A DNA stretch of 64,000 nucleotides, from positions 1 through 64,000 of the forward strand of contig CBDCSZ010000078.1 in NCBI GenBank assembly GCA_965221935.1, read 5' to 3'. The stretch is from JAPOXR01 sp965221935. GTDB lineage: Bacteria; Pseudomonadota; Alphaproteobacteria; Rhodobacterales; Rhodobacteraceae. The position numbers were made by a program, and so were the translations under genes. Under the pieces are notes generated by a model, which made no database searches, was not told the origin of the DNA, and saw only the letters and a program-made list of their open reading frames with translations. Within the stretch, counting starts at the first letter, position 1; each line of letters begins with the position of its first letter. This document shows positions 35,666 through 43,661 of this stretch, in pieces.

Positions 35666-36309
35666 GCGCGCGCGCGTATGCGCCTCTGAGCAGTGTATGG
35701 GAAGGTTCCGACACCGAACTCCTTGAGGCCATGCTGGCGTTTTATCCGTCTATACCTCCGGAACCTATACTTGACTCAACGCACAACACAGGCCGTTTCT
35801 GGCGCGGCTCATCACGCGAAGTTGTATCTATGGACATAGACCCGCAGCACAGCCCCATGATCGTGGGCGATAACCGTGTTATGGAAGGCGTTCCGTCATC
35901 GCATTTCGGCGTTGTGGTCTACGACCCGCCGCATGTCGGACCGCAGGGCCGTGACAAAAGCAGCAAGCGGTTTGATATAGATTTCGGTGCCCACGTTTCC
36001 TGCGGATCGGAGCATGGATGGAGTCTGAGTTATCTTTACCCGCCGTTTCTGAAACAGGCCAAGAGAGTCCTGAAGCCGAAGGGGTTGCTGCTTGCGAAGA
36101 TCACCGACATGGTGAATAGCCACCGCTCCAAATGGGCGCATGTGGATTTTATGAGAATGGCTGACGAAGCGGGACTCACGGTCTGTGATCTGATTGTCAA
36201 AATCAGAAAGGGACCGATGGTGTCCGCCAAATGGAAAAACGCGCACCATGCCCGCAAGCGGCACTGCTTCTGGATAATCTGCCGCAACGGAACCAGCTGT
36301 GAGCGGTAA
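35662..36309 (+). CDS. DNA methyltransferase-like protein (DPPH motif)
   Basis: This 215-residue protein looks like an amino-methyltransferase. EPILDSTHNTGRFWRGSSRE with VVSMDIDP resembles the SAM-binding motif I region, and VVYDPPHVGPQGRD supplies a DPPx catalytic motif IV. LKPKGLLLAKITDMVN is typical of the following strand. The target sequence is unknown. It starts with GTG overlapping the transposase stop, and the next gene starts inside its last codons. In this tight array it probably protects DNA from the neighbouring endonuclease, or did. Confidence 0.75.
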   Translation: MSARAYAPLSSVWEGSDTELLEAMLAFYPSIPPEPILDSTHNTGRFWRGSSREVVSMDIDPQHSPMIVGDNRVMEGVPSSHFGVVVYDPPHVGPQGRDKSSKRFDIDFGAHVSCGSEHGWSLSYLYPPFLKQAKRVLKPKGLLLAKITDMVNSHRSKWAHVDFMRMADEAGLTVCDLIVKIRKGPMVSAKWKNAHHARKRHCFWIICRNGTSCER

Positions 36310-36529
36310 GGCATCCGGTCTCTATAACCCGCTGACATACGAAAACCTTATGGCGGGATTGGTTGTCCACTTCGAGACAAGAGAAATACACTCTCTGTCT
36401 GACTGCCGTTCAGCCGAAGGGCCAGGGATTTACGCGCTGTTCTATTCCGGCCCGTTCAGTGCATATGCCGCCATCAGCGGAAATGGGCCGCCGATTTACG
36501 ACACGTCAAGAGTTGCGACGATGCCTTGA
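36299..36529 (+). pseudogene. Eco29kI-like GIY-YIG restriction endonuclease, truncated
   Basis: The first 76 residues (GTG start, overlapping the methyltransferase end) read YNPLTYENLMAGLVVHFETR, GPGIYALFYSGPFSAYAAI and PPIYD. The GIYALFYSG and PIY blocks correspond to the GIY and YIG halves of the GIY-YIG nuclease core in the Eco29kI family. After PIY the sequence diverges and stops; about two thirds of the enzyme, including the catalytic Arg, His and Glu, is gone. The gene is dead and leaves the methyltransferase as an orphan. Confidence 0.7.
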
Positions 36530-36982
36530 AAAAGGTCGAGGACAAATTCGCATCATCACAACAACCACGGACTGAATCAAAATTGACACACATCACCGGC
36601 CGGAGGTGCAGGGCTACCGTCTCATGCACGATGCGGTTCAAGAAAATCCAGTGCGCCAATCAGGGCTCTTGGCTCTTTCGCATATAATCCCCAAGAGAAT
36701 CTTGTCCTGACGGCGGTGCGCCTTGTCAGCCGCTGCCGGAATTGCCGCGCGTCGTCACGCCCCAGGATCTTGCCGCCTGGCTTTTGGAGCAGCGAAACGA
36801 ACCGCAGGCGGCAGCCTTCAGAATTTGTTCGGCAATCGGCGATGTGCTGGCCGCTCTGCGCCGCGCTGAGAAAGGATGCCGGGCACAGGCGGCGCTTGCG
36901 TGACTCGCGTTCGCCCGGCCCTTTTGTGAAGACCGCTGGCGGCCGTGTTGTGCGCCCGCGGCGAAGCCCGGGAAACGGATCG

Positions 36983-38002
36983 TCAGGAATGCCGCGTGGC
37001 GGCGAAATCAGCCAACCAGTGCAGACGGTCGCGGATAGGCGCCGCAGGCAGTTCCAGAAGCTCCTGCTTTGCCCTTTCTGACCAGACCACGGCCTCGGCC
37101 TGAACCTGTTCCAGGATTTCCCGGGAGCGCAGCACAGACAGCGCCGTATCGAGATCGCCGTCCCGCTGGTCGCCGCGAACAATCACCCGGATCCAGAACT
37201 CCCTCTCGCCGGCGGCGGCGGACTGCACCGCGCGGACCAGCGGCAATGTCATTTTCCGGTCGCGGAAGTCATCGCCGATGTCTTTTCCAAGCGCTCTTGA
37301 CGAGCCGATATAATCAAGCACGTCATCGCGGATTTGGTAGGCTATTCCCAATGCGCTGCCGAACCTCTCCGCCGTCTTGCCTTCATCGTCGCCGGCGCCT
37401 GCGACCAGCGCCCCAACCCGCGCGGCAGCGGCAAACAGGGCGGCGGTCTTTCCCTCTATGATCCGGAAATAGTCACCTTCACCGATATCGATGTCGTGCT
37501 GCGCAGCGAGCTGCAGAACTTCGGCTTCGGCGATTGTCGCCGAAGTGTCGGCAAGCACAGACAGGGCGCTGTTCGAACGGGTGGCAACCATCAGCTGGAA
37601 GGCGCGGGCGAAGAAAAAATCCCCGACCAGAATTGACGATTTGTTGTCCCAAAGGAGGTTGGCGGTCGGCCGTCCGCGGCGTCTGCTACTGCGGTCGACA
37701 ACATCGTCATGCAAAAGCGTCGTTGTGTGAATAAACTCCAGCGCGGCCGCCAGGTTGATGTGATAACCGCCGGTCACGCCGCGCTCCGTTCCGGTGGCGA
37801 ACAGCCGCGCCGCAGCCAATGTGAGAATTGGTCTGACCCGCTTGCCGCCGGCTTCAAACAGGTGATCGGCGATCTGTGCAATCCTGCTGACATGGCCGGA
37901 CGCCGCCCGCTCCCGGATCAGCGAGTCCACAATGGCCAGATCGTCCTTCAGGTCGTGGGTCAGCGCCTGCAGTGGATCGGCGAATTCGCGTTTCTGCGTC
38001 AT
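36983..38002 (-). CDS. ispB: Polyprenyl diphosphate synthase (IspB-like)
   Basis: This 339-residue enzyme extends farnesyl diphosphate to the long-chain precursor of the ubiquinone side chain. The first aspartate-rich motif is LLHDDVVDRSSRRRG and the second is YQIRDDVLDYIGSS; GGKRVRPILTLAAARL is the usual N-terminal block. The length is normal. It lies convergent with, and directly against, the broken ispE. A functional ispB beside a dead ispE implies that isopentenyl units come from another source or another ispE copy. Confidence 0.93.
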   Translation of the reverse strand: MTQKREFADPLQALTHDLKDDLAIVDSLIRERAASGHVSRIAQIADHLFEAGGKRVRPILTLAAARLFATGTERGVTGGYHINLAAALEFIHTTTLLHDDVVDRSSRRRGRPTANLLWDNKSSILVGDFFFARAFQLMVATRSNSALSVLADTSATIAEAEVLQLAAQHDIDIGEGDYFRIIEGKTAALFAAAARVGALVAGAGDDEGKTAERFGSALGIAYQIRDDVLDYIGSSRALGKDIGDDFRDRKMTLPLVRAVQSAAAGEREFWIRVIVRGDQRDGDLDTALSVLRSREILEQVQAEAVVWSERAKQELLELPAAPIRDRLHWLADFAATRHS

Positions 38003-38055
38003 GAGTTGGTGGTATTATCTCGACAATCGGGCGGCGCAACTGTTAACAGCCGCCC

Positions 38056-38274
38056 ATGCGGGAACTTTTCAGAACCAATGATCCCACCGCCATTGCATGC
38101 GCCGAAGCGATGCTGGAAGGCGAAGGCCTGTCGTGCTTTGTCATGGACGCTCATATGAGCTCGCTTGAAGGATCAATCGGGGTTCTGCCGCGGCGAATCA
38201 TGGTCGCCGACGACGAGTTCGAGCTCGCCCGGAAGGTGCTTGAAGATAACAACCTCGACCTGTTCGACGACTGA
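38056..38274 (+). CDS. DUF2007 domain protein
   Basis: This 72-residue protein matches DUF2007, a small putative signal-transducing family: MRELFRTNDPTAIACAEAML, GLSCFVMDAHMSSLEGSIGV and RRIMVADDEFELARKVLED. The function is unknown. It is divergent from ispB. The downstream methyltransferase gene starts inside its last 35 bases, so the two are co-translated, a common alphaproteobacterial pairing. Confidence 0.88.
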   Translation: MRELFRTNDPTAIACAEAMLEGEGLSCFVMDAHMSSLEGSIGVLPRRIMVADDEFELARKVLEDNNLDLFDD

Positions 38275-39019
38275 CACGCTGGCCGCCGGCAACGGCGTCA
38301 CGCGCGATGCCTTTCTCGGAGGAAGGGTCACAGTTCTGCAGCCAAGACGTGGTTACCGCGCGGCGGTCGATCCGGTTCTGCTGGCGGCCGCTGTCGATGC
38401 GCATGCCGGAGATTCTGTGCTTGAGCTCGGCTGCGGCGTTGGCGTGGCGCTGCTCTGTCTCCTGTCGCGGGTTCCTGATCTCACCGCCGCCGGATTGGAA
38501 ATCCAGCCGGAACTGGCCCGCTTGGCGCGTGAAAACGCCGCCCTGAACGGCTTTAGAATCGATGTGACCGAGGGAGATGTCGCCGCCGCGCCCGCGCCGC
38601 TGCGGCAAACGCGGTTTGACCATGTGATTGCAAATCCGCCGTACAACAGACCGGGAACCGGGTTCCTTCCCGCCGACAAGAGCAGGCGTCTCGCAGACAC
38701 GGAAACAGTGCCGCTGACCTGCTGGATAGAATTCGCTTCCCGGCGTCTGCGGCCGGGCGGCACCATGGCCATGATCCTGCCGCCGGCGAGATTTCCGGAT
38801 TTTTTTGCGGGTTTGCCGTCCGGTGTCGGCGGCGTTCAGGCGAAACCGGTGCGGCCGCGGGCTGGCGGCGATGCGAACCGGGTGCTGTTGCTGGCGCGCA
38901 AGGGAAGCAGAGCGGCCTTCCGGCTGGCCGCGGATTTTATTCTCCATCCCAGCGAGGGAAGCGATTTCACCGCCGCCGCCGGTTCGGTGCTTCGCGAGGG
39001 GCGGGCGCTTGCGTTTTGA
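38240..39019 (+). CDS. TrmN6-like tRNA(Val) adenine methyltransferase
   Basis: This is a class-I SAM-dependent methyltransferase of about 259 residues. DAFLGGRVTVLQPRRGYRAA is the family opening, DSVLELGCGVGVALLCLLSR is SAM motif I, and HVIANPPYNRPGTGF contains the NPPY motif of N6-adenine methyltransferases. TrmN6 methylates A37 of tRNA1-Val in E. coli. I favour the TTG at 38240 with GGAAGG upstream, although conserved sequence starts about 16 codons later. It ends GSVLREGRALAF. Confidence 0.85.
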   Translation: MKITTSTCSTTDTLAAGNGVTRDAFLGGRVTVLQPRRGYRAAVDPVLLAAAVDAHAGDSVLELGCGVGVALLCLLSRVPDLTAAGLEIQPELARLARENAALNGFRIDVTEGDVAAAPAPLRQTRFDHVIANPPYNRPGTGFLPADKSRRLADTETVPLTCWIEFASRRLRPGGTMAMILPPARFPDFFAGLPSGVGGVQAKPVRPRAGGDANRVLLLARKGSRAAFRLAADFILHPSEGSDFTAAAGSVLREGRALAF

Positions 39020-39156
39020 CTGGCGACCGCAGTCTTCGGCGCAACTGCGCGCCGTTCCCGCCGCGCATCAAAGAATTATCTTGAGAAGTCGGATTGAAAG
39101 AGTCAAAGTGGATTGGCGGCAGCGCATTCCAGACAACATTGCAAGGAGTGAAAATT

Positions 39157-39321
39157 TTGCTTGATGATCAATTGGAAGAATTGCGGAAACAGCACGAAGA
39201 CCTCTCTCGAGAGGTCGAAATAAAGCAGCAGAACCCGGCCACAGACACACTTGTGATCACTGAACTCAAAAAACGCAAACTCCAATTGAAAGAGCGAATT
39301 AGCCAGCTTTCACGCAGCTGA
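39157..39321 (+). CDS. DUF465 (YdcH) family protein
   Basis: This 54-residue protein is a single helical hairpin: LDDQLEELRKQHEDLSREVE then ITELKKRKLQLKERISQLSR. That is the DUF465/YdcH pattern, small proteins of unknown function. I chose the TTG at 39157 because AAGGAG is nine bases upstream; the in-frame GTG at 39148 overlaps that ribosome binding site. It is convergent with phaB. Confidence 0.85.
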   Translation: MLDDQLEELRKQHEDLSREVEIKQQNPATDTLVITELKKRKLQLKERISQLSRS

Positions 39322-39394
39322 ACAGGGGCAGGCCCGGTCTCAATCCGATCCGGACCCGGATTCAGCCGGCAGCGGCATTCCCGTCGGCCGAAGA

Positions 39395-40117
39395 CTAATG
39401 CAGGTATTGGCCGCCGTTTGCGCTCAGCGTGGATCCGGTGATGAACGCGGCATCGTCCGATGCCAGGAAAGCCACGCAGCGGGCGATTTCGTCGGCTTCG
39501 CCCAGACGGCCGACAGGAATCTGATCGATGATTTTCTGGCGGACCTGTTCCGGAACCGACATGACCATTTCAGTGGCGATGTATCCCGGGGCTATGGCAT
39601 TGACGGTGATGCCCGAGCGCGCGCCTTCCTGGGCAAGGGACTTGGTGAAACCGATTTCCCCGGCTTTGGCAGCAGCATAGTTGGTCTGCCCGATCTGGCC
39701 CTTGAGTCCGTTGATTGACGAAATGTTGATGATGCGGCCGAATTTCCGGGCGCGCATGCCGGGCCAAATGTGGTGGCTCATATTGAACACGCCGCTCAGA
39801 TTGGTGTCGATCACCTGACGCCATTGTTCCGCGGAAACGCGGTGAAACATCGCGTCGCGGGTGATCCCGGCATTGTTGACCAGGATGTCAACCGGACCGA
39901 GCTCGTCTTCGACCTGTTTCACGCCGACGCCGCACGCTTCGTAGTCCGCGACCGACCATTTGAAAGTCCGAATGCCGGTTTCCGCCTCGAATTCGGCGGC
40001 CGCGCTCTCGTTGCCTGCGAAGTTGGCCGCAACGGTGTTTCCGGCGGCCGCCATGCGTTTGCTGACCGCCGCGCCGATTCCGCGGGTTCCGCCGGTGACA
40101 AGGACCGTTCTGCTCAT
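39395..40117 (-). CDS. phaB: Acetoacetyl-CoA reductase
   Basis: PhaB reduces acetoacetyl-CoA to (R)-3-hydroxybutyryl-CoA with NADPH for polyhydroxybutyrate synthesis. The 240-residue protein is a short-chain dehydrogenase: cofactor motif VTGGTRGIGAAVSKRM, the NNAG motif in ILVNNAGITRDAMFHR, catalytic Ser/Tyr/Lys in INISSINGLKGQIGQTNYAA and AKAGEIGFTKSLA, and the C-terminal ITGSTLSANGGQYLH of PhaB. It follows phaA by 36 bases. No polymerase gene is in the window. Confidence 0.94.
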   Translation of the reverse strand: MSRTVLVTGGTRGIGAAVSKRMAAAGNTVAANFAGNESAAAEFEAETGIRTFKWSVADYEACGVGVKQVEDELGPVDILVNNAGITRDAMFHRVSAEQWRQVIDTNLSGVFNMSHHIWPGMRARKFGRIINISSINGLKGQIGQTNYAAAKAGEIGFTKSLAQEGARSGITVNAIAPGYIATEMVMSVPEQVRQKIIDQIPVGRLGEADEIARCVAFLASDDAAFITGSTLSANGGQYLH

Positions 40118-40153
40118 CGGACTGTTCCTATCTGATGGTGTCTGTGGCTGTTG

Positions 40154-41335
40154 TCAGGCGCGGTCGCGCTGCAGGCACATCGCGACGCCCATGCCGCCGC
40201 CGATGCAGAGAGTTGCTAGCCCCTTGCCGACGTCGCGCCGCTTCATTTCAAACAGCAATGTGTTGAGAATGCGGCAGCCTGAAGCGCCGATCGGATGCCC
40301 GATCGCTATGGCTCCGCCATTCACATTCACAATCTCGGGATCCCAGCCCATGTCTTTGTTCACGGCGCATGCCTGCGCGGCGAACGCTTCGTTGGCCTCG
40401 ACCAGGTCAAGATCCGATGCCGTCCAGCCGGCCTTGTCCAGCGCCTTGCGGGATGCCGAAATCGGGCCAACGCCCATGATTGAAGGATCCACGCCGGCTG
40501 TCGCATATGAGACGATGCGGGCCAGCGGCTCCAGGCCGCGCCTTTCCGCTTCCTCGACGCTCATCAGCAGCACGGCGGCTGCGCCGTCATTGATCCCGGA
40601 AGCGTTGCCCGCCGTCACCGTTCCCTCCCGGTCGAAAACCGGACGAAGCTTTTCCAAACTGTCGATTGTGGCCCCGATCCGGATATATTCGTCTTTGTCG
40701 ACGACCTTGTCGCCGCGCCGGGACCGCACGGTCACCGGAACAATCTCATCGTCAAACTTGCCCGATGTCTGCGCCGCCTGCGCCTTTTGCTGCGAAGCAA
40801 GCGCAAACTCGTCCTGCTGGCGGCGGCCAATCTGCCATTTGCGGGCCACGTTTTCGGCGGTGACACCCATGTGGTAGCCGTTGAACGCATCCCACAGCCC
40901 GTCCCGGATCATGGAGTCGACGAATCCGATGTTGCCCATCTTTTTTCCGTTGCGCATGTGAGCCACATGCGGCGCAAGGCTCATGCTTTCCTGACCGCCG
41001 GCGGCGATGACACCCGCGTCTCCAAGCTGGATGTGCTGCGCCGCGATGGCAACAGCGCGCAGTCCCGATCCGCAGACCTGGTTAATGCCCCACGCGGCGC
41101 TGCCGGTCGGAAATCCAGCCCCGATGTGGGCCCTGCGGGCTGGGTTTTGACCCTGGCCGGCACACAAGACCTGACCCAAAATGGTCTCGTCGATTTCGTC
41201 CCTTTCGATTCCGGCTCTCTCGGCCACGGCTTCCAAGGCAGCCGCGCCCAACTCATGCGCCGGCATATCAGCAAAAGATCCGTTGAAACTGCCAACGGCT
41301 GTGCGCGCCGCCGCCGCGATTACGACATTCGTCAT
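40154..41335 (-). CDS. phaA: Acetyl-CoA acetyltransferase (thiolase)
   Basis: PhaA condenses two acetyl-CoA to acetoacetyl-CoA. The 393 residues have all thiolase marks: the active Cys in WGINQVCGSGLRAVAIAAQH, NVNGGAIAIGHPIGASGCRI with the catalytic His, and the C-terminal CIGGGMGVAMCLQR containing the second Cys. It is the full family length and begins MTNVVIAAAARTAVGSFNGS. It is the first gene of a phaA-phaB operon. Confidence 0.95.
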   Translation of the reverse strand: MTNVVIAAAARTAVGSFNGSFADMPAHELGAAALEAVAERAGIERDEIDETILGQVLCAGQGQNPARRAHIGAGFPTGSAAWGINQVCGSGLRAVAIAAQHIQLGDAGVIAAGGQESMSLAPHVAHMRNGKKMGNIGFVDSMIRDGLWDAFNGYHMGVTAENVARKWQIGRRQQDEFALASQQKAQAAQTSGKFDDEIVPVTVRSRRGDKVVDKDEYIRIGATIDSLEKLRPVFDREGTVTAGNASGINDGAAAVLLMSVEEAERRGLEPLARIVSYATAGVDPSIMGVGPISASRKALDKAGWTASDLDLVEANEAFAAQACAVNKDMGWDPEIVNVNGGAIAIGHPIGASGCRILNTLLFEMKRRDVGKGLATLCIGGGMGVAMCLQRDRA

Positions 41336-41486
41336 CAGGTCGATTCCTAGATTGTGTGATTCGGTTTTGAGCTATCGCAATTGGCGCCGGGGGCAGCACC
41401 ATACAGCACATATGGTGGCAGATTCCGGCTTCGCAAGGCGATTTTTCTGCGGCGCAGGAAAAGATTGCTGCATTGCAGCGCAATTG

Positions 41487-42071
41487 TCATTCAACCGCGG
41501 CGATCTCACGGAATATGTGCAGCGCGGATTCATCGTCCCAGTCGGCATCGCCGGACAGGCGGGCGATTTCATTGCCGCCGCGGTCGAGAATGACGGTCGC
41601 CGGCAGACCGCGGACCCCCAATGCCGCGGCGATCCGCAGGCGCGGATCGTAGAACACGGCCAAATTGTGGACATCGATGCTGTCGAGAAACCTTTTAACC
41701 TTCGGCTGTTCATTGCGGCCCGTCGCCAGCGCGATCACCTTCAGGTCTTCGGCGTCAAATTCCGCCTGCAGCCGGCCAAGCGACGGCATTTCCTTGCGGC
41801 AGGGCGCGCACCAGGTGGCCCAGAAATTCAGCACGACGACCCGGTCTTTGAATGTGTCAATTCCTGTCTCCGCGCCGTCTTCAGTCAGCATTGGCGGCGT
41901 CGACACCGGCCGCGGCTCATTGTGGAAAACAAGCTTCCGCATGGTGCCCTGCCGTGCTTCGATCAGCGCTTCGCGGTCAAATGCCGCCGCCTCGGCGCAA
42001 ATTGCGCCGGCCACCGGCAGGGCGTATAGGACGAGCGGCCCTGCGCGCCGCAGGGTTTGGCGAAGCAACAT
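41487..42071 (-). CDS. TlpA-like periplasmic thioredoxin
   Basis: This 194-residue protein has an N-terminal signal/anchor (PLVLYALPVAGAICAEAAA) and a thioredoxin domain with the active site NFWATWCAPCRKEMPSL (WCAPC) and the cis-proline loop RGLPATVILD. TlpA-type proteins reduce disulfides in the periplasm, for example during cytochrome c or oxidase assembly. It is divergent from argH, with only 13 bases between the start codons; this tlpA/argH divergent pairing is common in alphaproteobacteria. Confidence 0.92.
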   Translation of the reverse strand: MLLRQTLRRAGPLVLYALPVAGAICAEAAAFDREALIEARQGTMRKLVFHNEPRPVSTPPMLTEDGAETGIDTFKDRVVVLNFWATWCAPCRKEMPSLGRLQAEFDAEDLKVIALATGRNEQPKVKRFLDSIDVHNLAVFYDPRLRIAAALGVRGLPATVILDRGGNEIARLSGDADWDDESALHIFREIAAVE

Positions 42072-42084
42072 GCGGGCCGGGCGG

Positions 42085-43491
42085 ATGGCGGACAACAGCG
42101 TTTCGGACAGGATGCTCAGCGGCCGGTTTTCAGGGGCCGCTGCGGACGTTCTTGAGGCCATCAACGCCTCGATCGGGTTCGACAGGCGGCTTTGGAGACA
42201 GGACATTGAAGGCTCCCTTGCGCATTGCGCGATGCTCGAGCGTGAAGGAATCGTCTCACATAGCGATGCCGCGTCGATCATGGAAGGTCTGGCCTCGATA
42301 ATTTTGGAAATTGAGCGCGGCGAGTTTGAGTTCTCGCCGGCGCTGGAAGACATCCACATGAATATCGAGGCGCGGCTGCATGAGCTGGTTGGCGATGCCG
42401 CCGGGCGGCTGCACACCGCGCGCAGCCGCAACGACCAGGTTGCCACGGATTTCCGGCTGTGGACCCGCGAACGCTGCGATAACGCGATTGCGGGGCTGCG
42501 GGCGCTGATCGGAGAGCTGCTCTCACAGGCCGAAGCGGGTGCCGATATGGTGATGCCGGGTTTCACTCACCTGCAGACCGCGCAGCCGATCACCTGGGGC
42601 CATCACATGCTGGCATATGTGGAAATGCTGGGCCGCGACATTGGACGGTTCCGCGACGCCCGTGAGCGGATGAACGAGTCGCCGCTTGGAGCCGCGGCGC
42701 TGGCGGGCACATCGTTTCCGATTGACCGCCGGTCGACAGCCGCCGCGCTCGGTTTCGACCGGCCGATGGCCAACTCGGTCGATGCGGTGAGCGACCGCGA
42801 CTTTGCGCTTGAGTATGTTGCCGCCGCCGCCATCACAGCGGCCCACTTATCGCGCTTTGCGGAAGAGATCGTGCTGTGGAGTTCTGACGAATTTGCGTTT
42901 GTCAGGCTTGGCGATGCATTCACAACCGGATCCTCGATCATGCCGCAGAAGCGCAATCCCGATGCGGCCGAGCTGGTCCGGGCCAAGTGCGGCCGCGTTT
43001 TCGGATCTCTGATCGCGCTTCTGACGGTGCTGAAGGGGCTGCCGCTCGCCTATTCGAAGGATCTCCAGGAAGACAAAGAACAGGTTTTTGACGCTGCCGA
43101 CACGCTGGAACTCTCGCTCGCGGCGATGACCGGAATGGTCGCCGGACTCACGCCGGCGGCGCCGAAGTTGAAAGCGGCGGCGGGCGCAGGATTCTCCACC
43201 GCGACCGATCTCGCCGACTGGCTTGTGCGCCGCGCCGGGCTTCCGTTCAGGGATGCCCATGAAGCTGTCAGCCGCATCGTGCGGGCCGCCGAATCCAAGG
43301 GATGCGGGTTGTCCGGTCTGGAGCTGTCGGAAATGCGGGAAATCTGCGGTCACATCACAGAAGATGCGCTCCTGACACTGGATCCCGAAGTGTCGGCGGA
43401 ATCGCGAACGAGCTATGGCGGAACCTCACCGGTCCGGGTGCGCGAACAGATCAGGCGCTGGAAGGAGATTCTCGAATGCGAAACAGGCTGA
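42085..43491 (+). CDS. argH: Argininosuccinate lyase
   Basis: ArgH splits argininosuccinate into arginine and fumarate. The 468 residues include HTARSRNDQVATDFRLWTR, the active-site block PGFTHLQTAQPITWGHHML, and the family signature GSSIMPQKRNPDAAELVR with the catalytic Ser. I start at MADNSVSDRM; an ATG five codons upstream is an alternative that would overlap the start of the divergent TlpA-like gene. A small lipoprotein gene overlaps its 3' end, then lysA follows. Confidence 0.96.
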   Translation: MADNSVSDRMLSGRFSGAAADVLEAINASIGFDRRLWRQDIEGSLAHCAMLEREGIVSHSDAASIMEGLASIILEIERGEFEFSPALEDIHMNIEARLHELVGDAAGRLHTARSRNDQVATDFRLWTRERCDNAIAGLRALIGELLSQAEAGADMVMPGFTHLQTAQPITWGHHMLAYVEMLGRDIGRFRDARERMNESPLGAAALAGTSFPIDRRSTAAALGFDRPMANSVDAVSDRDFALEYVAAAAITAAHLSRFAEEIVLWSSDEFAFVRLGDAFTTGSSIMPQKRNPDAAELVRAKCGRVFGSLIALLTVLKGLPLAYSKDLQEDKEQVFDAADTLELSLAAMTGMVAGLTPAAPKLKAAAGAGFSTATDLADWLVRRAGLPFRDAHEAVSRIVRAAESKGCGLSGLELSEMREICGHITEDALLTLDPEVSAESRTSYGGTSPVRVREQIRRWKEILECETG

Positions 43492-43604
43492 CAATATCTT
43501 TGCTGTTCGCTCTCCTGACGCTGGGCGCGGTCTCTGCGTGCGGCGTTAAGAGCGACCCGACGACTCCGGGCGCAGCGCCGGACGACACCAGCCTTTCGGA
43601 GTGA
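43476..43604 (+). CDS. Small lipoprotein (LptM/YifL-like)
   Basis: This 42-residue peptide has a lipoprotein signal MRNRLTISLLFALLTLGAV and the lipobox SACG (Cys at residue 22), followed by GVKSDPTTPGAAPDD. It matches the small lipoproteins encoded between argH and lysA in many proteobacteria. Family members include LptM, which helps LptD mature. The ATG lies inside the end of argH. Confidence 0.85.
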   Translation: MRNRLTISLLFALLTLGAVSACGVKSDPTTPGAAPDDTSLSE

Positions 43605-43661
43605 TGGCCGCACCCGGGGACTGAGAAGGAACCGGTGCCGCAGACATGACTGGAAATTCAA

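Larger units (their letters stand above)
34987..36692 (+). mobile_element. IS1595-type cassette with restriction-modification passengers
   Basis: AAGAGAAT occurs at 34979-34986 and 36693-36700, an 8-bp direct repeat of the length IS1595 elements make. Joining the flanks at one copy gives GEENLVLTAVRLVSR in a single ispE frame, which fixes the boundaries. The inner ends are imperfectly inverted (CAAAAGGCCAA on the left; CGAAAGAGCCAA inward from the right). The 1,706 bp carry a deleted IS1595-type transposase, a DNA methyltransferase and a truncated GIY-YIG endonuclease. IS1595 elements are known to carry passenger genes. Confidence 0.8.
34777..36985 (+). pseudogene. ispE: ispE, split by an IS1595-type cassette and further decayed
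   Basis: IspE phosphorylates CDP-methylerythritol in the MEP isoprenoid pathway. After GAGGAGG a CTG-initiated frame overlaps the TPR gene stop and reads APAQANLALRLRRRRPEGLH, PIDSLMAPGGIGDRIAV and LIVFGPLANQSSAGEEN. The reading resumes at 36701 as LVLTAVRLVSR. Further on, in another frame, are PRVVTPQDLAAWLLEQRN and AIGDVLAALRRAEKGCR, the C-terminal domain, then RMPGTGGACV in a third frame. The kinase core is deleted. The product cannot work. Confidence 0.85.
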
